Positions 43,327-52,593 of a stretch of DNA of 54,191 nt are shown piece by piece; positions within the stretch are counted from its first letter, which is position 1; each line of letters opens with the position of its first letter. Below the pieces are notes generated by a model, which searched no databases, was not told the DNA's origin, and saw only the letters and a program-made list of their open reading frames with translations. The stretch spans positions 6,604 through 60,794 of the forward strand of contig NZ_AOII01000045.1 of the NCBI RefSeq assembly GCF_000337615.1, in the 5' to 3' direction. The stretch comes from Natrinema pallidum DSM 3751 (lineage in GTDB: Archaea; Halobacteriota; Halobacteria; Halobacteriales; Natrialbaceae). Both the position numbers and the translations under genes were made by a program.

Positions 43327-44346
43327 ATGGAGTACACGACGCTCGGAAAGACGGGTACGAGGGTATCGAAGCTCTGTTTCGGAACGTGGCGCTTCGGCAA
43401 GGAAAGCGACGGCACCGTCGAAACGGACCGCGAAGAGGCCTACGACCTGCTCGACGCCTGCTGGGAGCACGGTATCAACTTCATCGATACGGCGAACGTC
43501 TACGGCAATCCCAACGGGAAGAGCGAGCGCTGGATCGGCGAGTGGCTCGCGGACCGGGAGGACATCGACCGCGAGGACCTCGTCCTCGCCTCGAAAGTCT
43601 ACTTCCCGTTCGACGGCCGCGGCGAGCCGGGGCCGAACGATTCCGGCCTCGGCCGCAAGCACATCCGGGCCCAGATCGAGGGCACGCTCGAACGACTGGG
43701 CACCGACTACCTCGATCTATACTACATCCACCGCTGGGACGAGGACACGCCGATCGAGGAGACGATGCGGACGCTGACCGAACTCGTTCGCGAGGGGAAC
43801 GTCCACTATCTCGGGGCCTCGAGCATGGCCGCCTGGAAACTCACCAAGGCGCTGTGGACGAGCGACGCCGAGGACCTCGAGCGGTTCGACGTGACCCAGC
43901 CGATGTTCAACGCGGCCGATACGGACGACGTGAGCGACTATCTCGAGGTCTGTGCGGATCAGGACATCGCGGTCTGTCCGTACTCGCCGCTGGCCGGCGG
44001 CTTCCTCACCGGGAAGTACGAGCGGGCCGACGACGGCACCGTGATCGCGCCCGACGGCGCTCGCGGGAGTTTGACTGATCTCTTCGAGGACCGCTACACC
44101 AGCGACACCGCATGGGAGGTCCTCGAAGCCGTCGAGGGCGTCGCCGACGAAATCGACGCCACGCCGGCACAGGTGTCGTTGCGCTGGCTAATGGAGCAGG
44201 ACCGCTTTACGTGTGTGCCGATCGTCGGCGCGCGGACGCCTGACCAACTCGCGGAGAACGTCGGTGCGGTCGACCTCGAACTGTCCGACGCGCAGTTCGA
44301 GCGGATCGACGCGGCCCGCGGCCCGGACGACGACGGCTATCGCTGA
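43327..44346 (+). CDS. Aldo/keto reductase
   Basis: A 339-residue TIM-barrel NADP-dependent oxidoreductase. The catalytic tetrad is visible: Asp and Tyr in FIDTANVYGNPNGKSE, Lys in VLASKVYF and His in LYYIHRWDED. The C-terminal cofactor loop is PIVGARTPDQLAENV. It is of the Kvbeta/YghZ-type subfamily, which reduces aldehydes; the substrate is unknown. ATG 43327 gives the conserved MEYTTLGKTGTRVSKLCFGT. The 263-base spacer to the channel gene shows no clear gene, though the frame upstream stays open. Confidence 0.92.
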   Translation: MEYTTLGKTGTRVSKLCFGTWRFGKESDGTVETDREEAYDLLDACWEHGINFIDTANVYGNPNGKSERWIGEWLADREDIDREDLVLASKVYFPFDGRGEPGPNDSGLGRKHIRAQIEGTLERLGTDYLDLYYIHRWDEDTPIEETMRTLTELVREGNVHYLGASSMAAWKLTKALWTSDAEDLERFDVTQPMFNAADTDDVSDYLEVCADQDIAVCPYSPLAGGFLTGKYERADDGTVIAPDGARGSLTDLFEDRYTSDTAWEVLEAVEGVADEIDATPAQVSLRWLMEQDRFTCVPIVGARTPDQLAENVGAVDLELSDAQFERIDAARGPDDDGYR

Positions 44347-44431
44347 GTCCGAATATCGTCGCTGGGGCCACGTTCCCACCCGTTCGGAACTACCCTGGTG
44401 ATTATTAACAATACCAGTCCAACCGAAGAGC

Positions 44432-44896
44432 ATGGTACGAGATGGGGCTGTGTCCCGACGGCGGATGCTCGCGCTAACAGGTGTCGCAGCGTCGACGGCA
44501 TTCGTTGCCGGTTGTGGTGGTGGCGGGAACGGTGACAGCGGGAACGGCGACGGCGATGGTGGTGTGGAGATCGATCCCGAAACACGGATCGAACTCGACG
44601 GACAGACGCCCGGTTGGGTGGGCATCAAACCCGATTCGATTGCGGACGAGACGAACCCGACGCTCATTCTTCAGGAGGGGGAATCCTACGAGATCGGCTG
44701 GACAACCGGCGATGGCAACCAACACAACATCGCGATCTACGACGAAAACGACGACGTTGTCGATGATCTCGTGACCGAACGGGTCACTGAGCCCGGCGAC
44801 GATCAGTGGTTGGAGTTCGAGGCCAGCAGCGCGATGGTCACGTACATCTGCGAGGTCCACCCGAATTCGATGGTCGCCGATATCCAGGTCGAATAG
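44432..44896 (+). CDS. Cupredoxin-domain lipoprotein (halocyanin-like)
   Basis: A 154-residue exported blue-copper-like protein. The signal SRRRMLALTGVAASTAFVAG ends in VAGC, combining a Tat twin-Arg with a lipobox Cys. A Gly/Asn/Asp linker follows. The cupredoxin core carries His (GNQHNIAIYD, about residue 97), Cys and His (YICEVHPN, about 139-142), and Met (SMVADI, about 146), the four-ligand set of a type 1 copper site. It probably shuttles electrons at the outer face of the membrane. A TATA-like TTATTAAC (about 44402-44410) lies upstream. Confidence 0.85.
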   Translation: MVRDGAVSRRRMLALTGVAASTAFVAGCGGGGNGDSGNGDGDGGVEIDPETRIELDGQTPGWVGIKPDSIADETNPTLILQEGESYEIGWTTGDGNQHNIAIYDENDDVVDDLVTERVTEPGDDQWLEFEASSAMVTYICEVHPNSMVADIQVE

Positions 44897-45011
44897 CAGT
44901 ACCGGCGACGACACGGTCGAATACCACCCACGATTCGACGTCACTCATTTTTGCCGGCTTCCGTGCGACGCCACCGGACTGGTCACGGGAGTCGCGATCG
45001 TCCGTGCGACG

Positions 45012-46208
45012 TCACTCCCGGGCGTCGGTCGTCGGTTCGAGCCCGATCCGATACTCGGTGAGGTTCTCGTAGCCGTCTTCGGTGACGACGACGAGATCCT
45101 CGATGCGGATGCCGCCGACCGCGGGGTCGTAAATCCCGGGCTCGATCGAGATCACGTGCCCGGGCTCGAGGTCGCCTCCGGACGGCGAGACGCTCGGCTC
45201 CTCGTGGATGTCCAGCCCGACCCCGTGGCCGGTGCTGTGGATGAAGCCGGTGTCGGTGTTGGGATCGCTGCGCAGCGTCTCGTAGCCCGCGTCCTCGATC
45301 ACGTCACAGGCCGCGGCGTGAACGTCGGCCCCGGTCACGTCGGCCGCGACCGTCTCGAGGGCGGCCTCGTAGGCGTCGCGGGTGACCTCGTAGCGCCGTC
45401 GAGCCTCCTCGCCGGGGTCGCCGCGGGCGAAGGTGCGGGTCATATCGGCGAAGTAGCCCGTCTCCTTGTCCCGCGGGAAGATATCGATCACGATCAACTC
45501 GTCAGCCGCGAGCGGCCCGCTGCCCCGGTCGTGGGGGTCCGCACCGTCGGCCCCGCAGGCGACGATGGTCTCGTCGAGGGCACAACCGTGGCGTAGCAGG
45601 GTGACCTCGATCTCCTCCGTGACGCGTTCGCTGGTCAGAGGGTCGCCGTCGTGAACGAGCGTGCCGTCCTCGATGTCGGCGGTGGCGATCAGTTCCTCGG
45701 CCCGCGCCATCGCGGCCTCGTTGGCCCGCTGGCTCGCCCGGATCCGCTCGACTTCCCACTCGGTTTTCGTCGCACGGATATCCGTCACGATGCCCGTGCG
45801 TTCGGCCGTCACCGCGACCCCGTGCTCGCGAAGTCCGTCGGCGGTCCCCGTCGGGAACGTTCGGGGCACCGCGAGCGCATCGACATCGTGGTCCTCGAGA
45901 AAGGCCGCGAGCGTACGGATCGTCCCCTCGTACTGGCCGTGTTCGGCCACCAGTCGCTGGTAGTCGTAGGCGGCGCGGCGGCTGACCGAGTCCGCGTTGG
46001 CCTGGGCCGTCGCGCGCCCGTACTCGAGCCCCGAGACGAGCAGGTGGACGCCGTCGGCCGTCACGAGCGTCTGATAGGGGTCCGGCGCGGTAAAGCCCGA
46101 GACGTACCGCTGGTCGGCGTCCGAGGCATCGTCATCGATCAGGTAGCCGTCCAGGTCCTCGGTCGAGAGATACTCGCGCAGCGGGGCGAGATCGACGTCG
46201 ACGTTCAT
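45012..46208 (-). CDS. M24 family Xaa-Pro peptidase
   Basis: A 398-residue metallopeptidase with the creatinase/prolidase plan. An N-terminal domain precedes the pita-bread catalytic domain, with metal ligands Asp (ELIVIDIFPRDKETGYFADM, two Asp), His (STGHGVGLDIHEEP), Glu (HVISIEPGIYDP) and Glu (GGIRIEDLVVVT). It cleaves Xaa-Pro dipeptides or related N-terminal bonds in the cytoplasm. ATG 46208 is chosen over an upstream in-frame ATG because it follows directly after a promoter-like AT run and gives the standard MNVDVDLAPLREYL start. Divergent from the lipoprotein at 46312. Confidence 0.93.
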   Translation of the reverse strand: MNVDVDLAPLREYLSTEDLDGYLIDDDASDADQRYVSGFTAPDPYQTLVTADGVHLLVSGLEYGRATAQANADSVSRRAAYDYQRLVAEHGQYEGTIRTLAAFLEDHDVDALAVPRTFPTGTADGLREHGVAVTAERTGIVTDIRATKTEWEVERIRASQRANEAAMARAEELIATADIEDGTLVHDGDPLTSERVTEEIEVTLLRHGCALDETIVACGADGADPHDRGSGPLAADELIVIDIFPRDKETGYFADMTRTFARGDPGEEARRRYEVTRDAYEAALETVAADVTGADVHAAACDVIEDAGYETLRSDPNTDTGFIHSTGHGVGLDIHEEPSVSPSGGDLEPGHVISIEPGIYDPAVGGIRIEDLVVVTEDGYENLTEYRIGLEPTTDARE

Positions 46209-46311
46209 GCTCGAAGATATGACAGCGGGACACATAATCCCGCGGATCGCGACCGAGAGCGGGTCGGTTCGAACCCGCAACCTTATCACCAAACGTGGTA
46301 ATTCCCCGCGT

Positions 46312-47457
46312 ATGAACCGTCGCCGGATCCTGGCAACGGGAGCCGCGGTCGCATTCGCCGGCTGTGTGAGCTATCCGTCCGACAGCGACGAGCCACCCTC
46401 GAGCCGGGCCCTCCTCCGGGACGCGATCGAGACGCGTCGCCACATGACCGATCTCACGGCCCGGCGGGTCATGACCGTCGAAACCGGGGACGAAACGGTC
46501 GAGCGAACGGAGCGGGTCGCGTTGCGGCCGCCGGCCAAGCAGCGTCGCGAGGTCGTCGAGTCGACCGATCCTGACGTGCCGGCCGGCTCGGTCACGGTGA
46601 CGAACCGGACGACGACGTGGGAGTACAACCCGGCGACCGAGACGGTTGAGAAACAGTACCATCCGAACAAGACCGACACCGACCGTACGCGACTCGTCCT
46701 CGAGACCCTCCGCGACGACCACCGGCTCAGTTACCGGGGGACGGAGACCGTCGACGGTCGCGAGACACACGTCGTCGAGACACAGCCGCCGGCCGAGGAT
46801 ACCGGGCCGGCGATCGGCCTCGTCGTCGGTGATACGGAGTTCCTCGTCAAGCTCCGGGCGACGAGCGATCCGGAGGCGCTCTCCGCGACCCGAACCGTCT
46901 GGATCGACGACGAGTACCGGTACCCGATCAAGGAGCGGAACACCACCAGGATCGACGGCGAGGTCTACCACGAACTGACCGTCACCTACGAGGACCTCGC
47001 GCTCGATACGGGGCTCGAGCCGGGGACGTTTACGTACGACCCGCCGGCGGACGCGACGGTCACCACGGAGGGTGTCGGCCCGGACGGCGTCTTCGAATCG
47101 CGGTCGGCCGCCGAGGAGTTCGCGCCGTACGACCTGCCGGAGCCGACCGTTCCGGACTCGTACGTGCTTGATCGGATCACCGTCGTCGAGACGGCAGAGC
47201 GGTTCGGAACGACCACGACGCTGTGGTACACCGATCCGAACGTCGTCGCGCGCGAACTCTACGTTGCGGTCAAGGAGGTGCAACGGATCGATACGGCCGC
47301 GTTGGAGCCGATCGAGTTCGACGGCCACACCGCCTATCGCCGCGACGGCGGGAAACGGAGCATCTTCTGGCAGTGTGACGGACTCAACTACGAGGTCACG
47401 TGTCTGACCGACGACACACCCCTGCTCGAGATCGCCGCGTCGATCGGGTGTTCATAA
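46312..47457 (+). CDS. Lipoprotein with LolA-like carrier domain
   Basis: A 381-residue exported lipoprotein. MNRRRILATGAAVAFAGC gives a signal with a lipobox (FAGC) and a Tat-like RRR. The rest is beta-rich: TWEYNPATETVEKQYHP and GRETHVVETQPP suggest the LolA/DUF-type outer-lipoprotein carrier fold found in haloarchaeal secreted proteins; the second domain includes VTVTNRTTTWEYNPA and GDTEFLVKL. The role is unknown; it may bind lipids or envelope ligands. Divergent from the Xaa-Pro peptidase; it ends 120 bases before aroA. Confidence 0.78.
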   Translation: MNRRRILATGAAVAFAGCVSYPSDSDEPPSSRALLRDAIETRRHMTDLTARRVMTVETGDETVERTERVALRPPAKQRREVVESTDPDVPAGSVTVTNRTTTWEYNPATETVEKQYHPNKTDTDRTRLVLETLRDDHRLSYRGTETVDGRETHVVETQPPAEDTGPAIGLVVGDTEFLVKLRATSDPEALSATRTVWIDDEYRYPIKERNTTRIDGEVYHELTVTYEDLALDTGLEPGTFTYDPPADATVTTEGVGPDGVFESRSAAEEFAPYDLPEPTVPDSYVLDRITVVETAERFGTTTTLWYTDPNVVARELYVAVKEVQRIDTAALEPIEFDGHTAYRRDGGKRSIFWQCDGLNYEVTCLTDDTPLLEIAASIGCS

Positions 47458-47577
47458 CCGGCCGGTGACCGGCGGGAGCCGCGAGCGACGAGCGAACCGG
47501 CCGAAGAGGGGCCGGTCGTCCCGTCGGGGACTCGTGGGATCGGTATCGGTAAGGCGAGGCCACCCCACAGAGCCATC

Positions 47578-48882
47578 ATGAACGTCACGATCACGCCCTC
47601 GACCGTCGAGGGGACGGTCCGCGCACCGCCCTCGAAGAGCTACACGCACCGGGCGATCCTCGCGGCGGGATACGCCGACGAGACGACCGTCCGCAACGCG
47701 CTCTGGAGCGCGGATACGCGGGCGACCGCCCGCGCCGTCACCCTGTTCGGCGGCGACGTAACACGGACCGACGACGGAGCCCTCGAGATCGACGGCTTCG
47801 ACGGCCGTCCGGACGTGCCGGCGGACGTCATCGACTGCGCGAACAGCGGCACGACGATGCGCCTCGTCACCGCGGCGGCAGCGCTGGCCGACGGCACTTC
47901 GGTCTTAACCGGCGACGAATCGCTGCGCTCGCGCCCGCAGGGCCCGCTGCTCGAGGCGCTTGCCGATCTCGGAGCCGAGGCGGACAGTACCCGCGGGAAC
48001 GGGCAGGCTCCGCTGGTCGTCACCGGCCCGTTGTCGGGCGGCGACGTATCGATTCCGGGCGATGTCTCCTCCCAATACATCACCGCCCTGCTGCTGGCCG
48101 GTGCGGTCACCGAGGACGGGATCGCGATCGACCTCGAGACCGAACTCAAGTCCGCGCCGTACGTCGATATTACGCTCGAGGTACTCGCCGACTTCGGCGT
48201 CGACGCCCGCCACACGGACGCCGGCTTCGAAGTCGACGGTGGGCAGTCGTACGCGCCCGCCGGCGGCGCGTATGCGGTTCCCGGGGATTTCTCGTCGATT
48301 TCCTACCCCCTCGCCGCGGGGGCGATCGCCGGCGACGACGGCGCGGCCGTCCGAATCGAGGGCGCACACCCCAGTGCGCAGGGCGACAGCGCCATCGTCG
48401 AGATCGTCGAACGGATGGGTGCCGACGTCGACTGGGATCGGGACGCGGGGACGATCAACGTCGCAGCCGCCCCGCTCGCCGGGATCGAGGTCGACGTCGA
48501 GGATACGCCCGATCTGCTCCCGACGATCGCGACGCTGGGCGCGGTCGCGGACGGCGACACCCACATCACGAACGCCGAGCACGTCCGATACAAGGAGACC
48601 GACCGCGTGAGCGCGATGGCCACGGAGTTGGGAAAGTTGGGCGTCGAGACGACCGAAGAGCCGGATTCGCTGACGATCCACGGCACGGAATCGACGCTCG
48701 AGGGGGCGACCGTTCGCGGCCGATCGGACCACCGCATTATCATGGCGCTCGCGCTCGCCGGTCTCGTCGCCGACGGCGAGACCGTCATCGAGGGGGCCGA
48801 CCACGTCGCCGTCTCGTACCCCGGGTTCTTCAGCACGCTCGAGGAGTTGGGCGTCACCCTCGAGCGCGACGACGGACACTAG
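47578..48882 (+). CDS. aroA: 3-phosphoshikimate 1-carboxyvinyltransferase (EPSP synthase)
   Basis: A 434-residue enzyme of the shikimate pathway, condensing shikimate 3-phosphate with PEP in the cytoplasm. Family blocks are [40 protein letters not shown], the catalytic-loop [56 protein letters not shown] and [16 protein letters not shown]. Length and motif order match archaeal AroA. The downstream chorismate synthase gene aroC is 3.7 kb away, with non-aromatic genes between, so they are not in one operon here. Confidence 0.96.
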   Translation: MNVTITPSTVEGTVRAPPSKSYTHRAILAAGYADETTVRNALWSADTRATARAVTLFGGDVTRTDDGALEIDGFDGRPDVPADVIDCANSGTTMRLVTAAAALADGTSVLTGDESLRSRPQGPLLEALADLGAEADSTRGNGQAPLVVTGPLSGGDVSIPGDVSSQYITALLLAGAVTEDGIAIDLETELKSAPYVDITLEVLADFGVDARHTDAGFEVDGGQSYAPAGGAYAVPGDFSSISYPLAAGAIAGDDGAAVRIEGAHPSAQGDSAIVEIVERMGADVDWDRDAGTINVAAAPLAGIEVDVEDTPDLLPTIATLGAVADGDTHITNAEHVRYKETDRVSAMATELGKLGVETTEEPDSLTIHGTESTLEGATVRGRSDHRIIMALALAGLVADGETVIEGADHVAVSYPGFFSTLEELGVTLERDDGH

Positions 48883-48933
48883 ACGGGACCGGACGGAAGG
48901 GAAACGGCCGTCGGTGCGGTCGCCGACGACGGA

Positions 48934-49146
48934 TCAGTCGGGGATTCGGAAGCGATCGAGGACGATATGACGTTCGTGGGTCGGTCCGAGCCAGGAGACC
49001 GCGAGGTATTCGCCGGGATCAGCGTTCGGAACGCGACCGTGAGGGCGTCCCCAGCGGTGATCTCGCCGGAGAACTGTGCCTTGCCTCGGAACTGACCTGC
49101 ACGTGCTCGCCCTGGAACGTGGGGCCGTCCTCGTGGCCGATCGCTC
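48934..49146 (-). pseudogene. Frameshifted pilin-like C-terminal remnant
   Basis: On the minus strand three adjoining frame segments read like one protein: GHEDGPTFQGEHVQVS (about 49140-49090), AQFSGEITAGDALTVAF (about 49080-49030) and ADPGEYLAVSWLGPTHERHI with VLDRFRIPD and a stop (about 49020-48934). No single frame holds them, so two frameshifts are needed. The order and motifs (HEDGP, GEITAGDALTV, EYLAVSWLGPTxE) resemble the C-terminal domain of haloarchaeal pilin-like secreted proteins. It looks like a decaying gene tail; I see no intact N-terminus upstream. It fills the 353-base gap between aroA and the thiolase gene. Confidence 0.55.
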
Positions 49147-49203
49147 GAGACCGCCACCGATGGATGGGCGACGGGGCCGCCCGTCGCGTTCCGGAGGGCG
49201 CAG

Positions 49204-49210
49204 CTATTTA
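49204..49210 (+). promoter_or_regulatory. TATA box of thiolase gene
   Basis: CTATTTA lies about 29 bases before the thiolase ATG at 49236, in an AT-rich patch; spacing fits leaderless transcription. Confidence 0.5.
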
Positions 49211-49235
49211 TGACTACGAAAAATTGTGATGAACA

Positions 49236-50378
49236 ATGTCAGGCAACACGCCAGTAATCGTTAGCGCTGTTAGGACAGCCCAGGGGAAAGAGGACGGCGC
49301 GCTCGCGGGCGTCCGCAGCGAGGATCTCTCGATCCCGCTGGTCGACGAGATGCTCGCGGAGACGGGCATCGAGGGCGACGACATCGACGACCTGATGTGG
49401 GGGTGTGCCCAGCAGCGCTCGGAGCAGCGGACGAACATCGCGCGACAGATCGCGCTCTTCTCGGAGCTGGGCGAGTCGGTCCCCGCGACGACCATCGACC
49501 GTCAGTGTGCCTCCTCCGCCCAGGCGATCATCAGCGCCGCGGACTCGATCGCCGCGGGCCGCCAGGACGCGGTCATCGCGGGCGGCGTCGAGAGCATGAG
49601 CCGCGTCAAGATGGGGGGCGGCGACGCCGGCGACATGTACCCCAAGCTCGACGAGAAGTACGGCATGCGGAACCTCCAGATGGGGATGACCGCCGAAAAA
49701 GTCGCCGCGGAGTACGATATCAGCCGCGAAGAGCAAGACGAGTACGGCGCACGCAGTCAGCAGCGTGCGGTCGAAGCCACCGAAGCGGGCCGGTTCGACG
49801 ACGAGATCGTGCCCATCGAGACCGACGACGGCGTCCACGACGAGGACGAGGGGCTCCGTCCCGGCACGACCCCCGAGAAACTCGCCGAACTGCCGACCGT
49901 GTTCACGGAGGACGGTACCGTCACGCCCGGCAACGCCTCGCAGATCGCCGACGGCGCGGCCGGCGTCATGCTCACCAGTCGCGACTTCGCCGACGAGAAC
50001 GATCTCGAGGTCCTCGCGGAAGTCGGCACCAGCTACGTCGCCGGCGTCGACCCGACGATCATGGGCGTCGGCCCGGTCCCCGCGACCGAGGGCCTCCTCG
50101 AGCGCGCGGACCGCGAGATCGACGACTACGGTCTCGTCGAGATCAACGAAGCCTTCGCCAGCCAGACGCTGTACTCCCAGCGCGAACTCGGCATTCCGGA
50201 CGATCGGCTGAACGTCAACGGCGGCGCGATATCGATCGGTCACCCGCTGGGCTGTTCCGGCGCGCGCCTGCCGGTGACGCTCGTCCACGAGATGAACCGC
50301 CGGGGCGTCGACCGCGGCATCGCGACCGAGTGTGTCGGCTTCGGACAAGGTGCGGCGATCGAGTTCGAACTCCCCTGA
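49236..50378 (+). CDS. Thiolase (acetyl-CoA C-acyltransferase family)
   Basis: A 380-residue type II thiolase. The nucleophile Cys lies in [14 protein letters not shown] near residue 91. The second catalytic residues are [19 protein letters not shown] (with His and Cys) and a Gly-rich C-terminus [12 protein letters not shown]. It interconverts acetoacetyl-CoA or beta-ketoacyl-CoA and acetyl-CoA in fatty-acid breakdown, PHA precursor supply or the mevalonate route. The paralogue cannot be set from sequence alone. A TATA-like CTATTTA lies 29 bases upstream. Confidence 0.93.
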   Translation: MSGNTPVIVSAVRTAQGKEDGALAGVRSEDLSIPLVDEMLAETGIEGDDIDDLMWGCAQQRSEQRTNIARQIALFSELGESVPATTIDRQCASSAQAIISAADSIAAGRQDAVIAGGVESMSRVKMGGGDAGDMYPKLDEKYGMRNLQMGMTAEKVAAEYDISREEQDEYGARSQQRAVEATEAGRFDDEIVPIETDDGVHDEDEGLRPGTTPEKLAELPTVFTEDGTVTPGNASQIADGAAGVMLTSRDFADENDLEVLAEVGTSYVAGVDPTIMGVGPVPATEGLLERADREIDDYGLVEINEAFASQTLYSQRELGIPDDRLNVNGGAISIGHPLGCSGARLPVTLVHEMNRRGVDRGIATECVGFGQGAAIEFELP

Positions 50379-50583
50379 CCGGACCGGTCGGGGCGTTCCG
50401 GTCCGAGTGTTGCGAGCGGGAACCGCGTCGACGCGAACGGAGAGCCGAGCGATCCGCGAGCGGACGACGAAACGGACGAGACAAAAGGCGGTCGAGGGCG
50501 TCGGGTCGCCCCGCGCGGAAGGGCGGGACGGCGACCCGAGGATCGGGAACGGCGACCACGACAGTTCCGGAGAGCGAAACCCC

Positions 50584-51159
50584 TTAGCCGAGGATGTACT
50601 CGAGGCGGGGGTAGCGCTCGAGGAGGGGTTCGCCGCCGAGGTCGTAGCTCTCGATCCAGGCGTCGAGCCCGAGGATGCGCCCGGCACCGAAGGCGGCGAC
50701 GGCGAGGAAGACGAGCATGTACGCGAAGTCGCCGTTGATGACCCCGTGGGCGATGTCCCAGTTCCCGAAGTAGAACATGAGCATCATGAGCGCGCCGAAG
50801 AACGCCGCGAGCCGGACGAGCGCGCCGACGAGCAGCCCGAGGCCGATCAGGAGCTCGCCCCACGGGACGGCGACGTTCGCGAACTCGACGAACCACGGCG
50901 TCGAGCCCATCCAGGCGAAGAGGTCCGCGAGCGGGTTGCCGTTGGTCGCCGCGACGGCGGTCAGGTAGCCGCCGGCGCTGAACGGTTCGGCCGCGACGAG
51001 TTTCGTGAACCCGGAGTAGGCGAACGCCCAGCCCATCATGAGCCGGAGCGAGAGGACGAACCAGGCCGAGAGGCTGTGGGCGCGGCCGCCGACCGTGTAG
51101 CCGCCGATGGTGCTTTCGAACGTGTTGCGCGTGTCTGTGACGAGAGTGGGTGCAGTCAT
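50584..51159 (-). CDS. DoxX family membrane protein
   Basis: A 191-residue four-helix membrane protein. The DoxX core shows GRAHSLSAWFVLSLRLMMGW, WAFAYSGFTKLVAAEPFSAG and a central Glu-containing helix VPWGELLIGLGLLVGALVRL, followed by MMLMFYFGNWDIAHGVINGD. DoxX/DoxD proteins are linked to thiosulfate-quinone oxidoreductase and to quinone-associated redox partners; the role here is unknown. Promoter signals for this gene lie in an AT-rich patch 51203-51265. It is followed by 205 bases without a clear gene to the thiolase stop. Confidence 0.88.
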   Translation of the reverse strand: MTAPTLVTDTRNTFESTIGGYTVGGRAHSLSAWFVLSLRLMMGWAFAYSGFTKLVAAEPFSAGGYLTAVAATNGNPLADLFAWMGSTPWFVEFANVAVPWGELLIGLGLLVGALVRLAAFFGALMMLMFYFGNWDIAHGVINGDFAYMLVFLAVAAFGAGRILGLDAWIESYDLGGEPLLERYPRLEYILG

Positions 51160-51202
51160 GGTAGCGGAAGAAAACTTCCTACTGCCTAGAAGGACGGGAT
51201 AG

Positions 51203-51265
51203 TATATAATCTTATTCTAATATGCAGTATCATGGATATTCGTAAGTTATGTAGATATAACGCAT
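51203..51265 (-). promoter_or_regulatory. AT-rich promoter region of doxX
   Basis: This patch (with TATATAATCTTATTCTAATA at its left) is much richer in AT than its surroundings and holds several TATA-like boxes upstream of the doxX start at 51159. A leader of roughly 20-50 bases would follow. No second gene is seen in the 231-base gap. Confidence 0.45.
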
Positions 51266-51390
51266 CAGTTCGTGAGGTGCGATCGCCGCGGGAACCGATC
51301 GTGCACGGGTCGTTCGGACGGGAGCGCGGTTCGTCACGGGGCGGGGGTCACCGCCGTCTCCGGCCGACGGTCGCTCGAGTCGGGGAGTTG

Positions 51391-52224
51391 CTATCCGAAA
51401 CTGACGTCGAGGTAGAGCATTACGATCACGCCGGCCATCAGTCCGAGCGTCGCGGTCCGTTCGTATCCGTGGATGTGGGTTTCGGGGATGATTTCGTCGG
51501 AGATGACGAAGAGCATCGCCCCTGCAGCGAACCCCATCGCGTAGGGAAGGATCGGCTCGACGGCGCTCACTGCGAGCGCCCCCAGCACCGCGAGCGGAAT
51601 TTCGACGAGCCCCGAACGCACGCCGGCGACGGCCGCGTAGAAGCGTCGGTCAAGCCCGGCGTTGATCGCGGCCACCGAGACGGCGAGCCCTTCGGGAACG
51701 TTCTGGATGCCGATAGCGAGCATGAGCGGGATCGCGTTCTCGACGTTGCCCGAGCCGAAGCCGACGCCCACGGCCAGTCCCTCGGGCATGTTGTGAAGCG
51801 TGATCGCCAGGATGAACAGGACGACGGGAGCCAACCGATCGCGATCGAGCGGAAGGGACGTGCTCGGATTCGCCTCGTCCGCCCGCCTGTTCCCGGTCAA
51901 CAGATAATGTGCGTGCGGGACGAGCCCATCGGCCCGATCCAGAAAGATCGCCCCGAGCGCGACGCCCACGAGCGTCGGAATCGGGTTCCCGCCGGAGTAC
52001 TGCTCGATTCCCGGGACGATGAGGCTCGTGAAGGCCGCGGCGAGCATCACGCCGGCCGCGAACCCGAGCGCGCCGTCGAGTGCGCGCTCCGATGGATCGC
52101 GCCAGACGAGCACCAGCGACGCCCCGAACAGGTTCAACGCCGCGATAACGATCCCGCCGAGGAGCCCCTGGATCACCGGGTCTTCGCCGGCGACTCGAAC
52201 GAACAGGTCGATTACCGAGGTCAT
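51391..52224 (-). CDS. ZIP family metal transporter
   Basis: A 277-residue membrane transporter with eight hydrophobic helices. The metal-binding helices carry HNMPEGLAVGVGFGSGN (TM4) and QNVPEGLAVSVAAINAG (TM5); the latter has Gln where ZupT-like proteins often have His. A cytoplasmic loop with His and acidic residues (HAHYLLTGNRRADEANP) lies between TM3 and TM4. It imports divalent metals such as Zn or Fe. ATG 52224 gives MTSVIDLFVRVAGEDPVIQG; the frame runs on upstream without family sequence. It lies upstream of doxX on the same strand. Confidence 0.92.
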   Translation of the reverse strand: MTSVIDLFVRVAGEDPVIQGLLGGIVIAALNLFGASLVLVWRDPSERALDGALGFAAGVMLAAAFTSLIVPGIEQYSGGNPIPTLVGVALGAIFLDRADGLVPHAHYLLTGNRRADEANPSTSLPLDRDRLAPVVLFILAITLHNMPEGLAVGVGFGSGNVENAIPLMLAIGIQNVPEGLAVSVAAINAGLDRRFYAAVAGVRSGLVEIPLAVLGALAVSAVEPILPYAMGFAAGAMLFVISDEIIPETHIHGYERTATLGLMAGVIVMLYLDVSFG

Positions 52225-52593
52225 GCGTTCATCCCTCGAGTCATCGAAACGCGGCCGCGTCGTCTCCCGCGCTCGTCTCCCGCGTGGTTCATTTCGACAC
52301 GCTACGCTATGGGCGGTGAAATAACTCATCGATGGCGTGCGGCGGGCCGCGACGACGAGGAGGAGAAAGGCGGCCCGGAGAATCGCACCCACGATGTCGA
52401 ACCGCAGCCACTTCGTCTGGGGGGCCGTCACCCGAGGCCCTTCCGTCGGGTCCGTCCATCGGTGCCGAACGGTCGCGGAGGGAACTCGATGCTGCGACGA
52501 GGGAGCGACTTTCTCGAGCGAGGGACGGACGCTCGATCGCAGTTCGTGCGCGAACCTGCACCGCTAAGTGGCCCCGTCTCCGAAGACGTGGTA
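52225..52593. other. Intergenic region between ZIP and aroC
   Basis: This 369-base divergent spacer holds no gene I can support. It has a TATA-like GTTATTT on the minus strand (about 52318-52325), which could drive the ZIP gene with a leader of about 65 bases, and a weak box (CGCTAAGT, 52562-52569) about 28 bases before the aroC ATG. Confidence 0.4.

Noticed and set aside
51232-52593. Upstream extension of the aroC frame of about 450 codons.
   Set aside because: It overlaps the ZIP gene on the opposite strand and lacks any family sequence before the canonical chorismate synthase N-terminus at 52594.
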